A stretch of 64,000 nt of DNA from the NCBI GenBank assembly GCA_017828975.1, contig JAGAJN010000028.1, positions 1-64,000 on the forward strand, written 5' to 3'. This document shows positions 38,406-48,072 of the stretch, in pieces. The notes beneath the pieces are model-generated. The model worked only from the letters and a program-made list of their open reading frames with translations, was not told the origin of the DNA and searched no databases. A program made the position numbers and the translations under genes. The DNA comes from Oscillospiraceae bacterium. GTDB taxonomy: Bacteria; Bacillota; Clostridia; Oscillospirales; Ruminococcaceae. Each line of letters begins with the position of its first letter. Position 1 is the stretch's first letter.

Positions 38406-38906
38406 TTAACCTAAAATTTCCTTAACGGACTTGCCTCTCTTAGCAGCAACTTCCTTAGCGGACTTGCAGGAAGCCAGACCGTTGATGGTAGCTCTTACAA
38501 CGTTGCAAGCGTTGTTGGAACGCAGGGACTTTGTTCTGATGTCCTTGATGCCTGCCATTTCGATAACGGCACGAACAGGACCGCCTGCGATAACGCCTGT
38601 ACCGGGAGCGGCGGGCTTCATAAGAACTCTGCCTGCGCCGAATTCACCGATGACCTCATGAGGGATAGTGGAACCCTTCAGAGAAACCTTTATCAAATTC
38701 TTCTTAGCGTCCTCGATACCCTTACGGATAGCGTCGGGAACTTCACCCGACTTGCCGAGGCCGAATCCAACGGTACCGTTTCCGTCGCCTACAACAACAA
38801 GTGCTGCAAACTTGAAAATACGTCCGCCCTTAACGGTTTTAGATACACGGTTGATAGCAACAACCTTTTCGGAAAGCTCTAAAGCCTGAGCATCTATATT
38901 TGCCAA
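38406..38906 (-). CDS. rpsE: 30S ribosomal protein S5
   Basis: Decoding-accuracy protein at the mRNA entry channel, 166 residues. [20 protein letters not shown] (double-stranded RNA-binding-like) and [17 protein letters not shown], with the C-terminal [15 protein letters not shown], are clear. Confidence 0.98.
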   Translation of the reverse strand: MANIDAQALELSEKVVAINRVSKTVKGGRIFKFAALVVVGDGNGTVGFGLGKSGEVPDAIRKGIEDAKKNLIKVSLKGSTIPHEVIGEFGAGRVLMKPAAPGTGVIAGGPVRAVIEMAGIKDIRTKSLRSNNACNVVRATINGLASCKSAKEVAAKRGKSVKEILG

Positions 38907-38955
38907 AAGTATTACCTCCTCGTTAAATCTTTACGAGTGCGTTTCCGAGCTTCTA

Positions 38956-39315
38956 TTAGAAGTTCAGACCGCCCTTTCTTGCGCCCTCAGCGAGTTCCTT
39001 AACACGTCCGTGATACAGGTAACCTGCACGGTCGAAAACAACGTCCTTGATGCCCTTCTCAGCAGCCTTGGCAGCGATAGCCTCGCCAACCTTGAAAGCA
39101 CCTTCCTTGTTGCCGCCATTTGCATCGAAGCCCTTGTCCATGCTGGAAGCGGCAGCCAGTGTTACGCCTGCAACATCGTCGATGAGCTGAGCGTAAATGT
39201 GCTTAGCGGAACGGAAAACGTTAAGTCTGGGGCAAGCTGCAGTGCCGCTGATCTTAGCTCTTACTCTAGCCTGTCTTTTAGCTCTTGCAGCCTTTCTGTT
39301 GATCTGCTTAACCAT
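38956..39315 (-). CDS. rplR: 50S ribosomal protein L18
   Basis: Binds 5S rRNA with L5; 119 residues. [19 protein letters not shown] and [20 protein letters not shown] are the family landmarks. Confidence 0.98.
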   Translation of the reverse strand: MVKQINRKAARAKRQARVRAKISGTAACPRLNVFRSAKHIYAQLIDDVAGVTLAAASSMDKGFDANGGNKEGAFKVGEAIAAKAAEKGIKDVVFDRAGYLYHGRVKELAEGARKGGLNF

Positions 39316-39427
39316 TTAAAAATTCACTCCTTTTCAAACGGAGAATAGTAGCCGGTGTTTCAGGCTGTCCCATTCTCTTATACAACAGGAAATAATTTCA
39401 CAGTAAATAGTAAGGTGAAAAGCAAGA

Positions 39428-39973
39428 TTACTTCTTACCCTTACCAGCCTTACCTTCCTTGCGGATGATATGCTCGCCTGTGTAGCGGATACCCTTGCCC
39501 TTATAAGGCTCGGGAGGTCTCTTCTCGCGGATCTCGGCAGCGAACTGTCCAACCTTCTGCTTGTCGATACCGTTTACGATGATCTTAGTTGCAGCGGGAA
39601 CATCAATGGTGATACCATCGATCTCAGGAATGATGACCTGATGTGAGTAGCCGATATTGAGCACAAGGTTCTTGCCCTGCTTAGCAGCTCTGTAACCAAT
39701 ACCCTCGATATCAAGTGACTTGGAATAACCCTCTGTAACGCCCACAACCATATTGTGGATAAGTGTTCTTGTCAGACCGTGGAGAGATTTGTGGAGCTTA
39801 TCCTCGGAAGGACGCTCAACGATGATCTCAGTACCCTCAACCTTGATTAACATATCCTTGTTGAAGGTGTTGGTCAGGGAACCCTTAGGGCCCTTTACGG
39901 TAACTGTTGTTCCGTCAACCTTGACCTCAACGCCGGCCGGAACACTGATCGGCTTTCTACCTATTCTAGACAT
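39428..39973 (-). CDS. rplF: 50S ribosomal protein L6
   Basis: Located near the factor-binding site, 181 residues. [20 protein letters not shown] at the start and [12 protein letters not shown] near the end. ATG 39973 follows AAGGAGGAACACACA; the frame is open 16 codons more upstream but overlaps rpsH and lacks a site. Confidence 0.98.
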   Translation of the reverse strand: MSRIGRKPISVPAGVEVKVDGTTVTVKGPKGSLTNTFNKDMLIKVEGTEIIVERPSEDKLHKSLHGLTRTLIHNMVVGVTEGYSKSLDIEGIGYRAAKQGKNLVLNIGYSHQVIIPEIDGITIDVPAATKIIVNGIDKQKVGQFAAEIREKRPPEPYKGKGIRYTGEHIIRKEGKAGKGKK

Positions 39974-39986
39974 TGTGTGTTCCTCC

Positions 39987-40385
39987 TTACCAAATGAATG
40001 CGAGAACTTCGCCGCCGACATTCAGCTCTCTTGCCTTCTTGTCGGTCATAACGCCCTTGGAAGTGGAAACGATCGCGATGCCGAGACCCTTCATAACCTT
40101 AGGCATATCCTCGCAGCTTGAGTAAATTCTTAAACCCGGTTTGGAAACCCTGCGCAAGCCTGTGATTACCTGTGACTTGTTGTCACCGTACTTCAGAGTA
40201 ATTCTGATCACACCCTGCTTGCCATCTTCAATAAGCTGATAGCTCTTTATATAACCCTCGTCAACAAGGATCTGTGCAATAGCTTTCTTCATATTTGAAG
40301 CGGGAACGTCAACCGTTGCGTGCTTTGCGGAATTCGCATTACGAATTCTGGTCAGAAAATCAGCAATTGTATCGGTAATTTGCAT
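39987..40385 (-). CDS. rpsH: 30S ribosomal protein S8
   Basis: Central-domain 16S binder, 132 residues. [17 protein letters not shown] at the start and [20 protein letters not shown] at the end. ATG 40385 has GAGGAGG upstream. Known in other bacteria as an spc-operon repressor. Confidence 0.98.
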   Translation of the reverse strand: MQITDTIADFLTRIRNANSAKHATVDVPASNMKKAIAQILVDEGYIKSYQLIEDGKQGVIRITLKYGDNKSQVITGLRRVSKPGLRIYSSCEDMPKVMKGLGIAIVSTSKGVMTDKKARELNVGGEVLAFIW

Positions 40386-40510
40386 ACCAGTTAACCTCCT
40401 CATCCGTACCGACGGTCAAACCGCCGAAACGATTAAATCTGTTTATTTCTATTGTATCAACGCCGCCCCGTGTTTCTTTTGACGGGAAACAGCGAATCGC
40501 AAGCCGATGA

Positions 40511-40696
40511 TTACCAGCTGGCCTTTTTAACTCCGGGGATCTGACCCTTATGAGCTAACTCTCTGAAGCAGATACGGCAGATGCCGAACTTTCTCAGATA
40601 AGCATGAGGTCTTCCGCAGATCTTGCATCTGTTATAAGCTCTTGTGGAATACTTAGGAGTTGCCTGCTGCTTCATCTTCATAGACGTTTTAGCCAT
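40511..40696 (-). CDS. rpsN: 30S ribosomal protein S14, zinc type (type Z)
   Basis: Sixty-one residues. [21 protein letters not shown] holds two CxxC pairs in the type Z arrangement (read in two halves, CKICG and CRICF), and the end [11 protein letters not shown] is invariant in the family. Eighteen bases after rplE. Confidence 0.98.
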   Translation of the reverse strand: MAKTSMKMKQQATPKYSTRAYNRCKICGRPHAYLRKFGICRICFRELAHKGQIPGVKKASW

Positions 40697-40714
40697 TTAA
40701 TTAATCCTCCTTGA

Positions 40715-41257
40715 TTACTTCACAAACGGAGCACCCATCAGTGTGAGCAGCTCTTTAGCTTCTTCATCGGTCTTGGCAGTGGTGATGAAGTTAATATCCA
40801 TACCTCTTACCTTGTCGATCTTATCATACTCGATCTCGGGGAAAATGAGCTGCTCCTTGATACCTGTGGAGTAGTTTCCTCTTCCGTCGAAGGAGTTGCC
40901 GTTGATGCCTCTGAAGTCACGAACACGGGGGAACGCAACGTTGAAGAGTCTGTCAACGAACTCATACATCTTGTCGCTTCTAAGAGTAACCTTAACACCG
41001 ATGGGCATGCCCTCACGGAGCTTAAAGTTAGCAACGGACTTCTTAGCACGACAAACGATGGGCTTCTGACCGGTGATAAGAGCCAAATCGTTCATGATAG
41101 CGTCGATAACCTTTGAATTTTCTCTTGCCTCGCCTGCGCCGACGTTGATAACGACCTTGTCAAGCTTAGGTATCTGCATAACACTCTTGTAGCCAAACTT
41201 TTTCATCATTGCCGGAGCTACGGTGCTAACATAATATTCTTTGAGTCTTGCTGCCAT
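40715..41257 (-). CDS. rplE: 50S ribosomal protein L5
   Basis: 5S rRNA binder contacting the P-site tRNA and S13; 180 residues. [15 protein letters not shown] near 30, [19 protein letters not shown], and [17 protein letters not shown] at the end are diagnostic. Confidence 0.98.
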   Translation of the reverse strand: MAARLKEYYVSTVAPAMMKKFGYKSVMQIPKLDKVVINVGAGEARENSKVIDAIMNDLALITGQKPIVCRAKKSVANFKLREGMPIGVKVTLRSDKMYEFVDRLFNVAFPRVRDFRGINGNSFDGRGNYSTGIKEQLIFPEIEYDKIDKVRGMDINFITTAKTDEEAKELLTLMGAPFVK

Positions 41258-41275
41258 ATCGTAAAACTCCCTTCA

Positions 41276-41599
41276 TTAAAAAGTTTTGCCGCAGTCTGCG
41301 TTCTTGCAAACTCTGGACTTAGTGCCGTCAGCCTCGATCTTATGGCCGACTCTGGTAGGCTTGCCGCACTTGGGGCATACAGCCATTACCTTTGAAGCAT
41401 ACATAGGAGCCTCAGCGGAAACGATGCCGCCGGACTGACCCATCTGTCTGGGCTTAACGTGCTTTGTAGCGATGTTAAGGCCCTCGACGATAACCTTGTT
41501 CTCCTTAGGGCTTACTTCAAGGACCTTGCCCTGCTTGCCCTTGTCCTTACCGGACAGGATAACAACGGTGTCGCCTGTTTTAACGTGTAACTTATTCAT
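41276..41599 (-). CDS. rplX: 50S ribosomal protein L24
   Basis: Assembly initiator near the tunnel exit, 107 residues. KOW motif [20 protein letters not shown] at the start; the C-terminal part carries CPKCG and CKNADC, a zinc-ribbon-like extension seen in many Firmicutes. Confidence 0.98.
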   Translation of the reverse strand: MNKLHVKTGDTVVILSGKDKGKQGKVLEVSPKENKVIVEGLNIATKHVKPRQMGQSGGIVSAEAPMYASKVMAVCPKCGKPTRVGHKIEADGTKSRVCKNADCGKTF

Positions 41600-41614
41600 T
41601 TACGACACCTCCGA

Positions 41615-41983
41615 TTAAAGTACTTCGGGAGCGAGGGAAAGGATCTTCATATAATCCTTGTCACGAAGCTCTCTTGCAACAGGCCCAAAGATACGTGTTC
41701 CTCTGGGATTCTTATCTTCCTTGATAATTACAGCAGCGTTTTCGTCGAAACGGATATAGGTTCCGTCCTCACGGCGAACACCCTTTGCCGAACGAACGAT
41801 AACTGCCTTTACAACGTCGCCCTTCTTAACAACGCCGCCGGGTGCTGCTTTCTTTACGGAAGCAACAACAACATCGCCGATATTTGCATATCTTCTGCGT
41901 GTACCGCCAAGAACTCTGATGCACATGAGCTCCTTAGCGCCGGTGTTGTCAGCGACCTTTAAATAAGTCTGCATCTGTATCAC
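41615..41983 (-). CDS. rplN: 50S ribosomal protein L14
   Basis: Intersubunit-bridge protein, 122 residues, beginning [20 protein letters not shown] and ending [15 protein letters not shown]. Starts at GTG, nine bases after GGAAGGAG. The 154-base gap before it holds a GAAACCG/CGGTTTC hairpin. Confidence 0.98.
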   Translation of the reverse strand: MIQMQTYLKVADNTGAKELMCIRVLGGTRRRYANIGDVVVASVKKAAPGGVVKKGDVVKAVIVRSAKGVRREDGTYIRFDENAAVIIKEDKNPRGTRIFGPVARELRDKDYMKILSLAPEVL

Positions 41984-42137
41984 AGCAGGTTACTCCTTCC
42001 TGTAAGCGAAACCGTAGCGGTTTCTGCTTTGATATTGCCCGTTCCATACACGCCGCCGTGCTGTTCCTGCCTGCAAGCATACAAGCCACAGCATTTTCGG
42101 CGGACCATATGAACGTCTATTGCGATCAAACTGCTAA

Positions 42138-42395
42138 TTACTTAGCCTGTTCGATAACTCTTGTGAGTCTCCATCTCTTATCCTTGGAGATAGGACGGGT
42201 TTCCATAACCTCAACGCGGTCGCCGATGTTGCAAATATTGTTCTCATCGTGAGCCTTGAGCTTTACGGTTCTCTTGATGATCTTCTTATAGAGCGGATGC
42301 TTTACGTTGTCAACGATAGCAACAACGATGGTCTTATCCATCTTGTTGGAAACAACTGTGCCGACTCTTGTTTTTCTAAGATTTCTTTCAGCCAC
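42138..42395 (-). CDS. rpsQ: 30S ribosomal protein S17
   Basis: OB-fold 16S binder, 85 residues: [21 protein letters not shown] in effect at the start, [21 protein letters not shown] near the end (the family signature). Confidence 0.98.
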   Translation of the reverse strand: MAERNLRKTRVGTVVSNKMDKTIVVAIVDNVKHPLYKKIIKRTVKLKAHDENNICNIGDRVEVMETRPISKDKRWRLTRVIEQAK

Positions 42396-42415
42396 TGTTT
42401 AACCCTCCTTCGCAA

Positions 42416-42607
42416 TTATGCGTTTGTCTTCTCACGAAGAATAGTCATTACACGAGCATAATCCTTCTTAACAGCCTTGAGGCGTGCAGGATTATCAAGC
42501 TGGTTGACAGCGAGCTGGAAACGGAGAGCAAAAAGCTCTTTCTTGAGATCGGTGCGCTTGTTTTCAAGCTCTTCGATCGTCATATCTCTAACTTCAGATG
42601 CCTTCAT
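42416..42607 (-). CDS. rpmC: 50S ribosomal protein L29
   Basis: Tunnel-exit protein and part of the trigger-factor docking site; 63 residues of two helices with LKKELFALRFQLAVNQLDNP and KKDYARVMTILREK. Overlaps the rplP stop by one base. Confidence 0.98.
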   Translation of the reverse strand: MKASEVRDMTIEELENKRTDLKKELFALRFQLAVNQLDNPARLKAVKKDYARVMTILREKTNA

Positions 42608-43029
42608 TACTGCTCGCCTCCTTCTTCTTTTTTAACGAACTTGCACTTGATAGGAAGCTTGTGCATAGCAAGACGGAGAGCCTCTCTTGCGGTTTCCTCG
42701 GGAACGCCGCTGATCTCAAACATAACTCTTCCGGGCTTTACAACAGCAACCCAGTATTCGGGAGAACCCTTACCTGAACCCATTCGTGTTTCAGCAGGCT
42801 TCTCAGTGATAGGCTTGTCGGGGAAAATCTTGATCCAAACCTGTCCGCCTCTCTTGATGTAACGTGTCATCGCGATACGGGCAGCCTCGATCTGATTAGA
42901 GGTGATCCAAGCGGGCTCCAGTGCCTGAAGGCCGAACTCACCGTTGGAAACGGTGTTTCCTCTGTAAGCCTTACCTGTAAGTCTGCCTCTCTGTACTCGA
43001 CGGTACTTAACTCTCTTTGGCAGCAGCAT
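42607..43029 (-). CDS. rplP: 50S ribosomal protein L16
   Basis: Lines the A-site tRNA corridor; 140 residues. [20 protein letters not shown] at the start and [19 protein letters not shown] in the middle. Overlaps rpsC and rpmC by one base each. Confidence 0.98.
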   Translation of the reverse strand: MLLPKRVKYRRVQRGRLTGKAYRGNTVSNGEFGLQALEPAWITSNQIEAARIAMTRYIKRGGQVWIKIFPDKPITEKPAETRMGSGKGSPEYWVAVVKPGRVMFEISGVPEETAREALRLAMHKLPIKCKFVKKEEGGEQ

Positions 43030-43733
43030 TACTTGTTACCTCCTTCGCTCCTGTTTCTTCTGGGGCGTCTTTCCCTTGTTTCGTTGTTCTTGGGAGCAGC
43101 TTCGCCCTTCAGAACCTCGCCCTTATAGATCCAAACCTTAACGCCCAGACGGCCGTAGGTTGTGTGTGCCTCTGCAAAACCGTAGTCGATGTCGGCTCTG
43201 ATTGTCTGCAGGGGGATTGTTCCCTCGTGATAGCTTTCAGCTCTAGCGATTTCAGCACCGCCAAGACGGCCGCTTACTCTGATCTTGATACCTCTTGCAC
43301 CAAGACGCATTGCTCTGCCGATAGCCTGCTTCATAGCTCTTCTGAAGGACACTCTGTTCTCCAGCTGAGCAGCGATGCTCTCTGCAACGAGCTGAGAGTT
43401 AAGATCGGGCTGCTTTACCTCAACGATGTTGATAGCAACGGACTTGCCCATCATCTTCTCAACGCCGAGTCTGAGCTTCTCGATGTTTTCTCCGCCCTTA
43501 CCGATAACGATACCGGGCTTAGCGCAGTTTACGTGGATCCTTACCTTATCAGCAAATCTTTCGATCTCGATACGGGCAACGCCTGCTGCGTACAGGCTCT
43601 TCTTTATATAGTTACGAACGTTGTAATCCTCAACCAGAGTATCGCCGAAAGTTGCTTTGTTTGCAAACCAACGGGAATCCCAATCCTTGATTACTCCCAC
43701 ACGAAGGCCGTGGGGATTTACTTTCTGGCCCAT
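43029..43733 (-). CDS. rpsC: 30S ribosomal protein S3
   Basis: mRNA-entry helicase component, 234 residues. [20 protein letters not shown] at the start, KH-type [15 protein letters not shown] near 80, and [17 protein letters not shown] further on. Basic tail. Confidence 0.98.
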   Translation of the reverse strand: MGQKVNPHGLRVGVIKDWDSRWFANKATFGDTLVEDYNVRNYIKKSLYAAGVARIEIERFADKVRIHVNCAKPGIVIGKGGENIEKLRLGVEKMMGKSVAINIVEVKQPDLNSQLVAESIAAQLENRVSFRRAMKQAIGRAMRLGARGIKIRVSGRLGGAEIARAESYHEGTIPLQTIRADIDYGFAEAHTTYGRLGVKVWIYKGEVLKGEAAPKNNETRERRPRRNRSEGGNK

Positions 43734-43757
43734 AGTTTACCTCCTCTTTCAGCTTAA

Positions 43758-44093
43758 TTATTCCTTTTCCTTTACCACGATTGTAACGTGGGAAGTTCTC
43801 TTCAGGATACGGAATGCTCTGCCCTGTGCTCTGGGCATGATTCTCTTCATGATAGGTCCGGGGCAAACGTAGCATTCGGAAACGTAAAGGTTATCCTTAT
43901 CCATATTGAAATTGTTCTCTGCGTTTGCAACAGCGGATTTCAGAAGCTTCTCCAGGTACTCACAGGCAGATTTGGGTGTGTGCTTTAAAATCGCCATTGC
44001 GGTTTCAGTATCCTTGCCTCTGATAAGGTCAAGAACGATCTGAACCTTTCTGGGGGCGATACGAGCATTTTTAAGGTATGCTCTTGCTTCCAT
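43758..44093 (-). CDS. rplV: 50S ribosomal protein L22
   Basis: Contributes the beta-hairpin at the tunnel constriction; 111 residues. [18 protein letters not shown] near 11 and [20 protein letters not shown] at the end. Confidence 0.98.
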   Translation of the reverse strand: MEARAYLKNARIAPRKVQIVLDLIRGKDTETAMAILKHTPKSACEYLEKLLKSAVANAENNFNMDKDNLYVSECYVCPGPIMKRIMPRAQGRAFRILKRTSHVTIVVKEKE

Positions 44094-44113
44094 TTAAACT
44101 CCTCCTTTGCCTT

Positions 44114-44395
44114 TTACTTACCGTTATTGGATGTCTTTGAACCCGCATGACCCTTGTAGGTTCTGGTGGGTGCGAACTCGCCGAGCTTGTGTCCTACCAT
44201 ATCCTCTGTTACATAAACGGGAACGTGCTTGCGTCCGTCGTGAACAGCGAAGGTATGACCAACGAAATCAGGGAATATTGTAGAAGCACGGCTCCAGGTC
44301 TTGAGAACCTTTTTCTCGCCTGCTTCGTTCATTGCAACTACTCTCTTTAAAAGGACCTCCTGAACGTAAGGGCCTTTCTTGATGCTTCTGCTCAT
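44114..44395 (-). CDS. rpsS: 30S ribosomal protein S19
   Basis: Head protein paired with S13; 93 residues. [18 protein letters not shown] and the signature [19 protein letters not shown]. Confidence 0.98.
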   Translation of the reverse strand: MSRSIKKGPYVQEVLLKRVVAMNEAGEKKVLKTWSRASTIFPDFVGHTFAVHDGRKHVPVYVTEDMVGHKLGEFAPTRTYKGHAGSKTSNNGK

Positions 44396-44480
44396 GGTTT
44401 TCCTCCTCCCCTATGGGAAGCAAAGGGAAAGCTTTCGCTTTCGCACTTTTCTTCTCAGAGATTCTATAAATCGAATGAAA

Positions 44481-45314
44481 TTATTTACCGTTTCTGCGCT
44501 TAACGATGAACTTGTCGGAACGGTTGTGGTTTGCTCTGGTCTTGTAACCGAGAGCGGGCTTGCCCCAAGGAGTAACAGGTCCGGGACGGCCAACAGGTGA
44601 CTTACCTTCACCACCGCCGTGGGGGTGATCGCAGGGGTTCATGACAGAACCTCTAACGGTAGGTCTGATACCCATGTGACGTGTACGTCCTGCCTTACCG
44701 AGGCTAACGTTCTCGTGGTCGATATTGCCGACCTGACCGACAGTAGCCATGCAGTTGATGGAAATCTTTCTCATTTCGCCGGAAGGAAGTCTTACGAGAG
44801 CGTAATCATCTTCCTTACCCATAAGCTGAGCCATGTTGCCTGCGGCACGAACGAGCTGAGCGCCCTTGCCGGGATAAAGCTCAAGGTTATGAATGAAGGT
44901 ACCAACGGGGATATTTGCCAGTGCGAGAGCATTTCCGGGGATAATATCGGCATCAGCGCCTGCTCTGACTGTATCGCCTACCTTCAGACCGTGGGGAGCG
45001 AGAATGTATCTCTTCTCGCCGTCCTCATACTGAACGAGAGCAATGTGTGCGGAACGGTTAGGATCGTATTCAAGAGTAAGAACAGTAGCATTCATATTAA
45101 GCTTGTTTCTCTTGAAGTCGATAATTCTGTATTTTCTTCTGACTCCGCCGCCTCTGTGACGAACAGTGATACGACCGTAGCTGTTTCTTCCTGCGTTCTT
45201 CTTAAGAGGAGCGAGCAGGCTCTTTTCGGGAGCTACCTTGGAAAGACCGCTGTAATCGGTAACTGTCATCTGACGTCTTGACGGTGTAGTCGGCTTATAA
45301 GTCTTTATAGCCAT
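44481..45314 (-). CDS. rplB: 50S ribosomal protein L2
   Basis: Essential for subunit joining and the peptidyl-transferase centre; 277 residues. [16 protein letters not shown] at the start and [20 protein letters not shown] near the end, which contains the functionally important histidine. Confidence 0.98.
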   Translation of the reverse strand: MAIKTYKPTTPSRRQMTVTDYSGLSKVAPEKSLLAPLKKNAGRNSYGRITVRHRGGGVRRKYRIIDFKRNKLNMNATVLTLEYDPNRSAHIALVQYEDGEKRYILAPHGLKVGDTVRAGADADIIPGNALALANIPVGTFIHNLELYPGKGAQLVRAAGNMAQLMGKEDDYALVRLPSGEMRKISINCMATVGQVGNIDHENVSLGKAGRTRHMGIRPTVRGSVMNPCDHPHGGGEGKSPVGRPGPVTPWGKPALGYKTRANHNRSDKFIVKRRNGK

Positions 45315-45405
45315 TGTGCTTATTCAACTCCTTTGGTGGTTTTGCGGAAGCTTTCACTTCCATACATTCCGCAGAGGCTTTTCTTCAACCCTCTGCTCCT
45401 TGGGA

Positions 45406-45699
45406 TCACATCATACCGTCGAAGAACTCGATGGTCTTGGAACCTTCTGCAAGAGTAACGATAGCCTTCTTCCAGGAAGGTGTCATACCAACGTGCATAC
45501 CCATTCTCTTCTGTCTGCCGCGGCAGTTCATTGTGTTCACCTTAGCAACCTTAACGCCGAACAGCTCCTCAACTGCCTTGGCAATTTCGATCTTGTTAGC
45601 GTCCTTGGCTACCTTAAAGGTGTACTTCATGTCAGCGATACCTGACATACTTGCTTCGGTAATGACGGGCTTTAAGATAATATCCTGTGCAGCCTTCAT
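45406..45699 (-). CDS. rplW: 50S ribosomal protein L23
   Basis: Docking site for trigger factor and SRP at the tunnel exit; 97 residues. [15 protein letters not shown] and the tip region [13 protein letters not shown] are clear. One-base overlap with rplD. Confidence 0.98.
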   Translation of the reverse strand: MKAAQDIILKPVITEASMSGIADMKYTFKVAKDANKIEIAKAVEELFGVKVAKVNTMNCRGRQKRMGMHVGMTPSWKKAIVTLAEGSKTIEFFDGMM

Positions 45700-46325
45700 T
45701 ATGCGTACACCTCCTCGATCTTAGCAACAGCGTCCTGAGCAACGATGAACTTATCGTAGTTCAGAATGTCATAAACATTGATGGTGTTTACCAGAGCAGT
45801 CTTAACACCGGGGATGTTAGCAGCGCTCTTGATAACCTTCTCATCAACCTCAGGCATAACGATGAGAGCCTTAGAGCCCTCTGCGCCGATAGCCTTGAGC
45901 ATGGAAACCATAGTCTTTGTCTTGAATTCCTCGGTCTTGATGGAATCAACAACGATCAGGTTGTTCTCAAGCACCTTGGACGAAAGAGCGGACTTCATAG
46001 CAAGTCTTTTCAGCTTGCGGTTTACAGTGAAACGGTAGCTTCTGGGCTTGGGTCCGAGGGCGATACCGCCGTGTGTCCACTGAGGAGCTCTTGTAGAGCC
46101 CTGACGAGCGTGGCCTGTACCCTTCTGTCTCCAGGGCTTTCTTCCGCCGCCGCTTACCTCTGTTCTGGTAAGAGTGGACTGTGTGCCCTGACGCTGGTTA
46201 GCCAGATAATTCACTACCATAGTGTGCATAGCGGTCTTGTTGGGTTCAATACCGAACACCGCATCTGAAAGCTCAGTTTCGGAAACCTGTGAGCCCTGCA
46301 TATTTAATACTGAAATCTTAGGCAT
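45699..46325 (-). CDS. rplD: 50S ribosomal protein L4
   Basis: Tunnel-wall protein, 208 residues. The loop [19 protein letters not shown] near 62-80 is diagnostic. ATG 46325 follows AAGGAGGAAGCATA. In gamma-proteobacteria L4 represses this operon through its leader; whether it acts on the leader here is open. Confidence 0.98.
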   Translation of the reverse strand: MPKISVLNMQGSQVSETELSDAVFGIEPNKTAMHTMVVNYLANQRQGTQSTLTRTEVSGGGRKPWRQKGTGHARQGSTRAPQWTHGGIALGPKPRSYRFTVNRKLKRLAMKSALSSKVLENNLIVVDSIKTEEFKTKTMVSMLKAIGAEGSKALIVMPEVDEKVIKSAANIPGVKTALVNTINVYDILNYDKFIVAQDAVAKIEEVYA

Positions 46326-46342
46326 TATGCTTCCTCCTTCCA

Positions 46343-46978
46343 CTAAGCCTTCTTAACGCAGTCAACAATGGTAACTATTCCGTTCTTAGGACCGGGAACA
46401 GCTCCCTTGATAGCGATAAGATTATTTTCTGCGTCGATCTTAACGATCTCGAGATTCTGAACGGTAACCTTCTCGGCACCCATGTGTCCGGGGAGAGCCT
46501 TGCCCTTATAAATTCTGGAAGGGGAAGAACAAGCACCCATAGAACCTGCGTGTCTGTGTACAGGACCTGTACCGTGGGTTTCCTTCAGTCTGGAATTGTT
46601 GTTTCTCTTGATTGTACCCTGGAAGCCCTTACCCTTGGAAGTACCGGAAACATCAACGATGTCGCCAACCTCAAAAGTATCAGCCTTCAGAATATCGCCG
46701 ACGTTCTTTTCAGCTGTGTTTTCGAGTCTGAATTCCTTCAGAGTTCTCTTAACAGCAACGTCAGCCTTTGCAAAGTGACCCTTGATGGGCTTGTTTGCAA
46801 GCTTCTCGCGGAGGTCGCCGAAGCCGAGCTGAACAGCGTCATATCCGTCATTGTCAACAGTTTTCTTCTGTACGACAACGCAGGGACCTGCTTCAACAAC
46901 GGTAACGGGGATAACCTTGCCCGCTTCATCGAAAATCTGTGTCATACCGATTTTCTTACCGATGATTGCCTTTGTCAT
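46343..46978 (-). CDS. rplC: 50S ribosomal protein L3
   Basis: Early assembly protein near the peptidyl-transferase centre; 211 residues. [20 protein letters not shown] at the start and [21 protein letters not shown] near 150 in effect. ATG 46978 follows AAAAGGAGG; the longer open frame runs through that site. Confidence 0.98.
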   Translation of the reverse strand: MTKAIIGKKIGMTQIFDEAGKVIPVTVVEAGPCVVVQKKTVDNDGYDAVQLGFGDLREKLANKPIKGHFAKADVAVKRTLKEFRLENTAEKNVGDILKADTFEVGDIVDVSGTSKGKGFQGTIKRNNNSRLKETHGTGPVHRHAGSMGACSSPSRIYKGKALPGHMGAEKVTVQNLEIVKIDAENNLIAIKGAVPGPKNGIVTIVDCVKKA

Positions 46979-47048
46979 TATTTTTTCCTCCTTTTGGTTA
47001 TTGGTCGGTTTCCCGACATGACCCACAGGCTTGCATCTTTAAGAGATC

Positions 47049-47363
47049 TTACTTGATCTCCATTACGATGTCAACACCCGCAGGAAGCTCAAGACCCTGC
47101 AGAGCTTCGGTGGTCTTTGCGGTAGGTCTGAGAACGTCGATGAGTCTTTTGTGTGTTCTCAGCTCGAACTGCTCACGGCTATCCTTGTACTTATGAACCG
47201 CTCTCAGGATAGTAACAACTTCCTTGTCGGTAGGCAGGGGAATAGGACCGGAAACCTTTGCACCCGAACGCTTAGCCGCCTCTACGATTTTTGCAGAAGC
47301 TGCATCTACAACTGCGTGGTCATAACCTTTGATCTTGATTCTGAGCTTTTCATTGACTGCCAC
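47049..47363 (-). CDS. rpsJ: 30S ribosomal protein S10
   Basis: Head protein and NusE transcription partner; 104 residues. [20 protein letters not shown] at the start and [16 protein letters not shown] in the middle. First gene of the operon; the start is GTG, preceded by AAGGAGGCG. Confidence 0.98.
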   Translation of the reverse strand: MAVNEKLRIKIKGYDHAVVDAASAKIVEAAKRSGAKVSGPIPLPTDKEVVTILRAVHKYKDSREQFELRTHKRLIDVLRPTAKTTEALQGLELPAGVDIVMEIK

Positions 47364-47447
47364 TAAAATCGCCTCCTTGATTAAACTTACTGTATGGGGA
47401 CGAGTTCTGAATTTCGTTACACGCTACCGTGTGTATCGTCATTTATC

Positions 47448-47483
47448 AAATAAAAACAGCCCTGAAAGTTTTTCTTTCGGGGC
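47448..47483 (-). terminator. Leader terminator (putative attenuator) of the S10 operon
   Basis: On the minus strand GCCCCGAAAG and CTTTCAGGGC form a ten-base stem with an AAAAA loop, followed by TGTTTTTATTT. It stands about 85 bases before rpsJ and some 190 or 360 bases after the two promoters, so it must be passed by every operon transcript. Confidence 0.85.
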
Positions 47484-47680
47484 AGTCTGACGTACATAGC
47501 ACAAGCATACTTACAATAGTATCTGTGAACCCATCACAGATCTACCGCAGTTTACGCACATTACCGTGTTCGCTATTACAGCCGCCCAATTTTAAATCGG
47601 ACATACTCCGCGGAAATTACCTGACAAACCGTCAGCAACCTTCCGTTTCTTCGCATATCTATTGCAGTCACGCAAGAAGT

Positions 47681-47709
47681 ATTATAACATACAAATTACC
47701 GCATTTCAA
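47681..47709 (-). promoter_or_regulatory. Promoter P2 of the S10-spc-alpha operon
   Basis: Minus-strand TTGAAA (47704-47709), 17 bases, TATAAT (47681-47686). Confidence 0.88.
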
Positions 47710-47850
47710 GGATTTTTTATAAAATCCTGTGTAGAAATTTGCAGTTATTTTTAGCTTGCTTTTGTGCAAATTTTACAATGCCGCTTTCGGGAAATTTTCT
47801 GCAAAGTGACAATTTATCACCCGTCAAGTCCCGTATCAGCCAACTTTATT

Positions 47851-47879
47851 ATTATACCATATATATGGGAAAATGTCAA
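47851..47879 (-). promoter_or_regulatory. Promoter P1 of the S10-spc-alpha operon
   Basis: Minus-strand TTGACA (47874-47879), 17 bases, TATAAT (47851-47856) with TGG before it (extended -10): the strongest-looking promoter of the window, 170 bases upstream of P2. Confidence 0.88.
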
Positions 47880-47896
47880 GGGGTTTTGCGGAAAAA

Positions 47897-47971
47897 ATGT
47901 TGAGTGTTGAGTGATGAGTGTTGAATTTCCCCATTTAATTTATCACTCAACTCTCAACACTCAACACTAAA
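47897..47971. repeat. Heptad GTTGAGT-type inverted array, upstream of S10 operon
   Basis: Left arm GTTGAGT, GTTGAGT, GATGAGT, GTTGAAT and right arm of CACTCAA/CTCTCAA/CACTCAA units around an AT-rich centre. Same family as the arrays around rnpB. Confidence 0.85.
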
Positions 47972-48015
47972 ATCCGAAGTAACTGAATTATCTCCGTATT
48001 GTAATCAAAATGTAA

Positions 48016-48044
48016 TTGAAAATCAGGTAAAATAATGGTATAAT
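48016..48044 (+). promoter_or_regulatory. Promoter of the 48.1-kb lipoprotein gene
   Basis: TTGAAA (48016-48021), 17 bases, TATAAT (48039-48044) with TGG before it (extended -10). Confidence 0.85.
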
Positions 48045-48072
48045 AAATTGAATGTTAAGGGGGTGATTTCCT

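Larger units (their letters stand above)
47364..48072. other. Control region between the S10 operon and a divergent lipoprotein gene
   Basis: A 709-base gene-free stretch. It holds, from left to right, the S10 leader with an ACACG/CGTGT hairpin, the intrinsic terminator at 47448-47483, hairpins ATCTGTGA/TCACAGAT (47534-47554) and CTGAC/GTCAG (47623-47637), promoters P2 and P1, a heptad-repeat inverted array, and the promoter of the lipoprotein gene. Confidence 0.75.
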
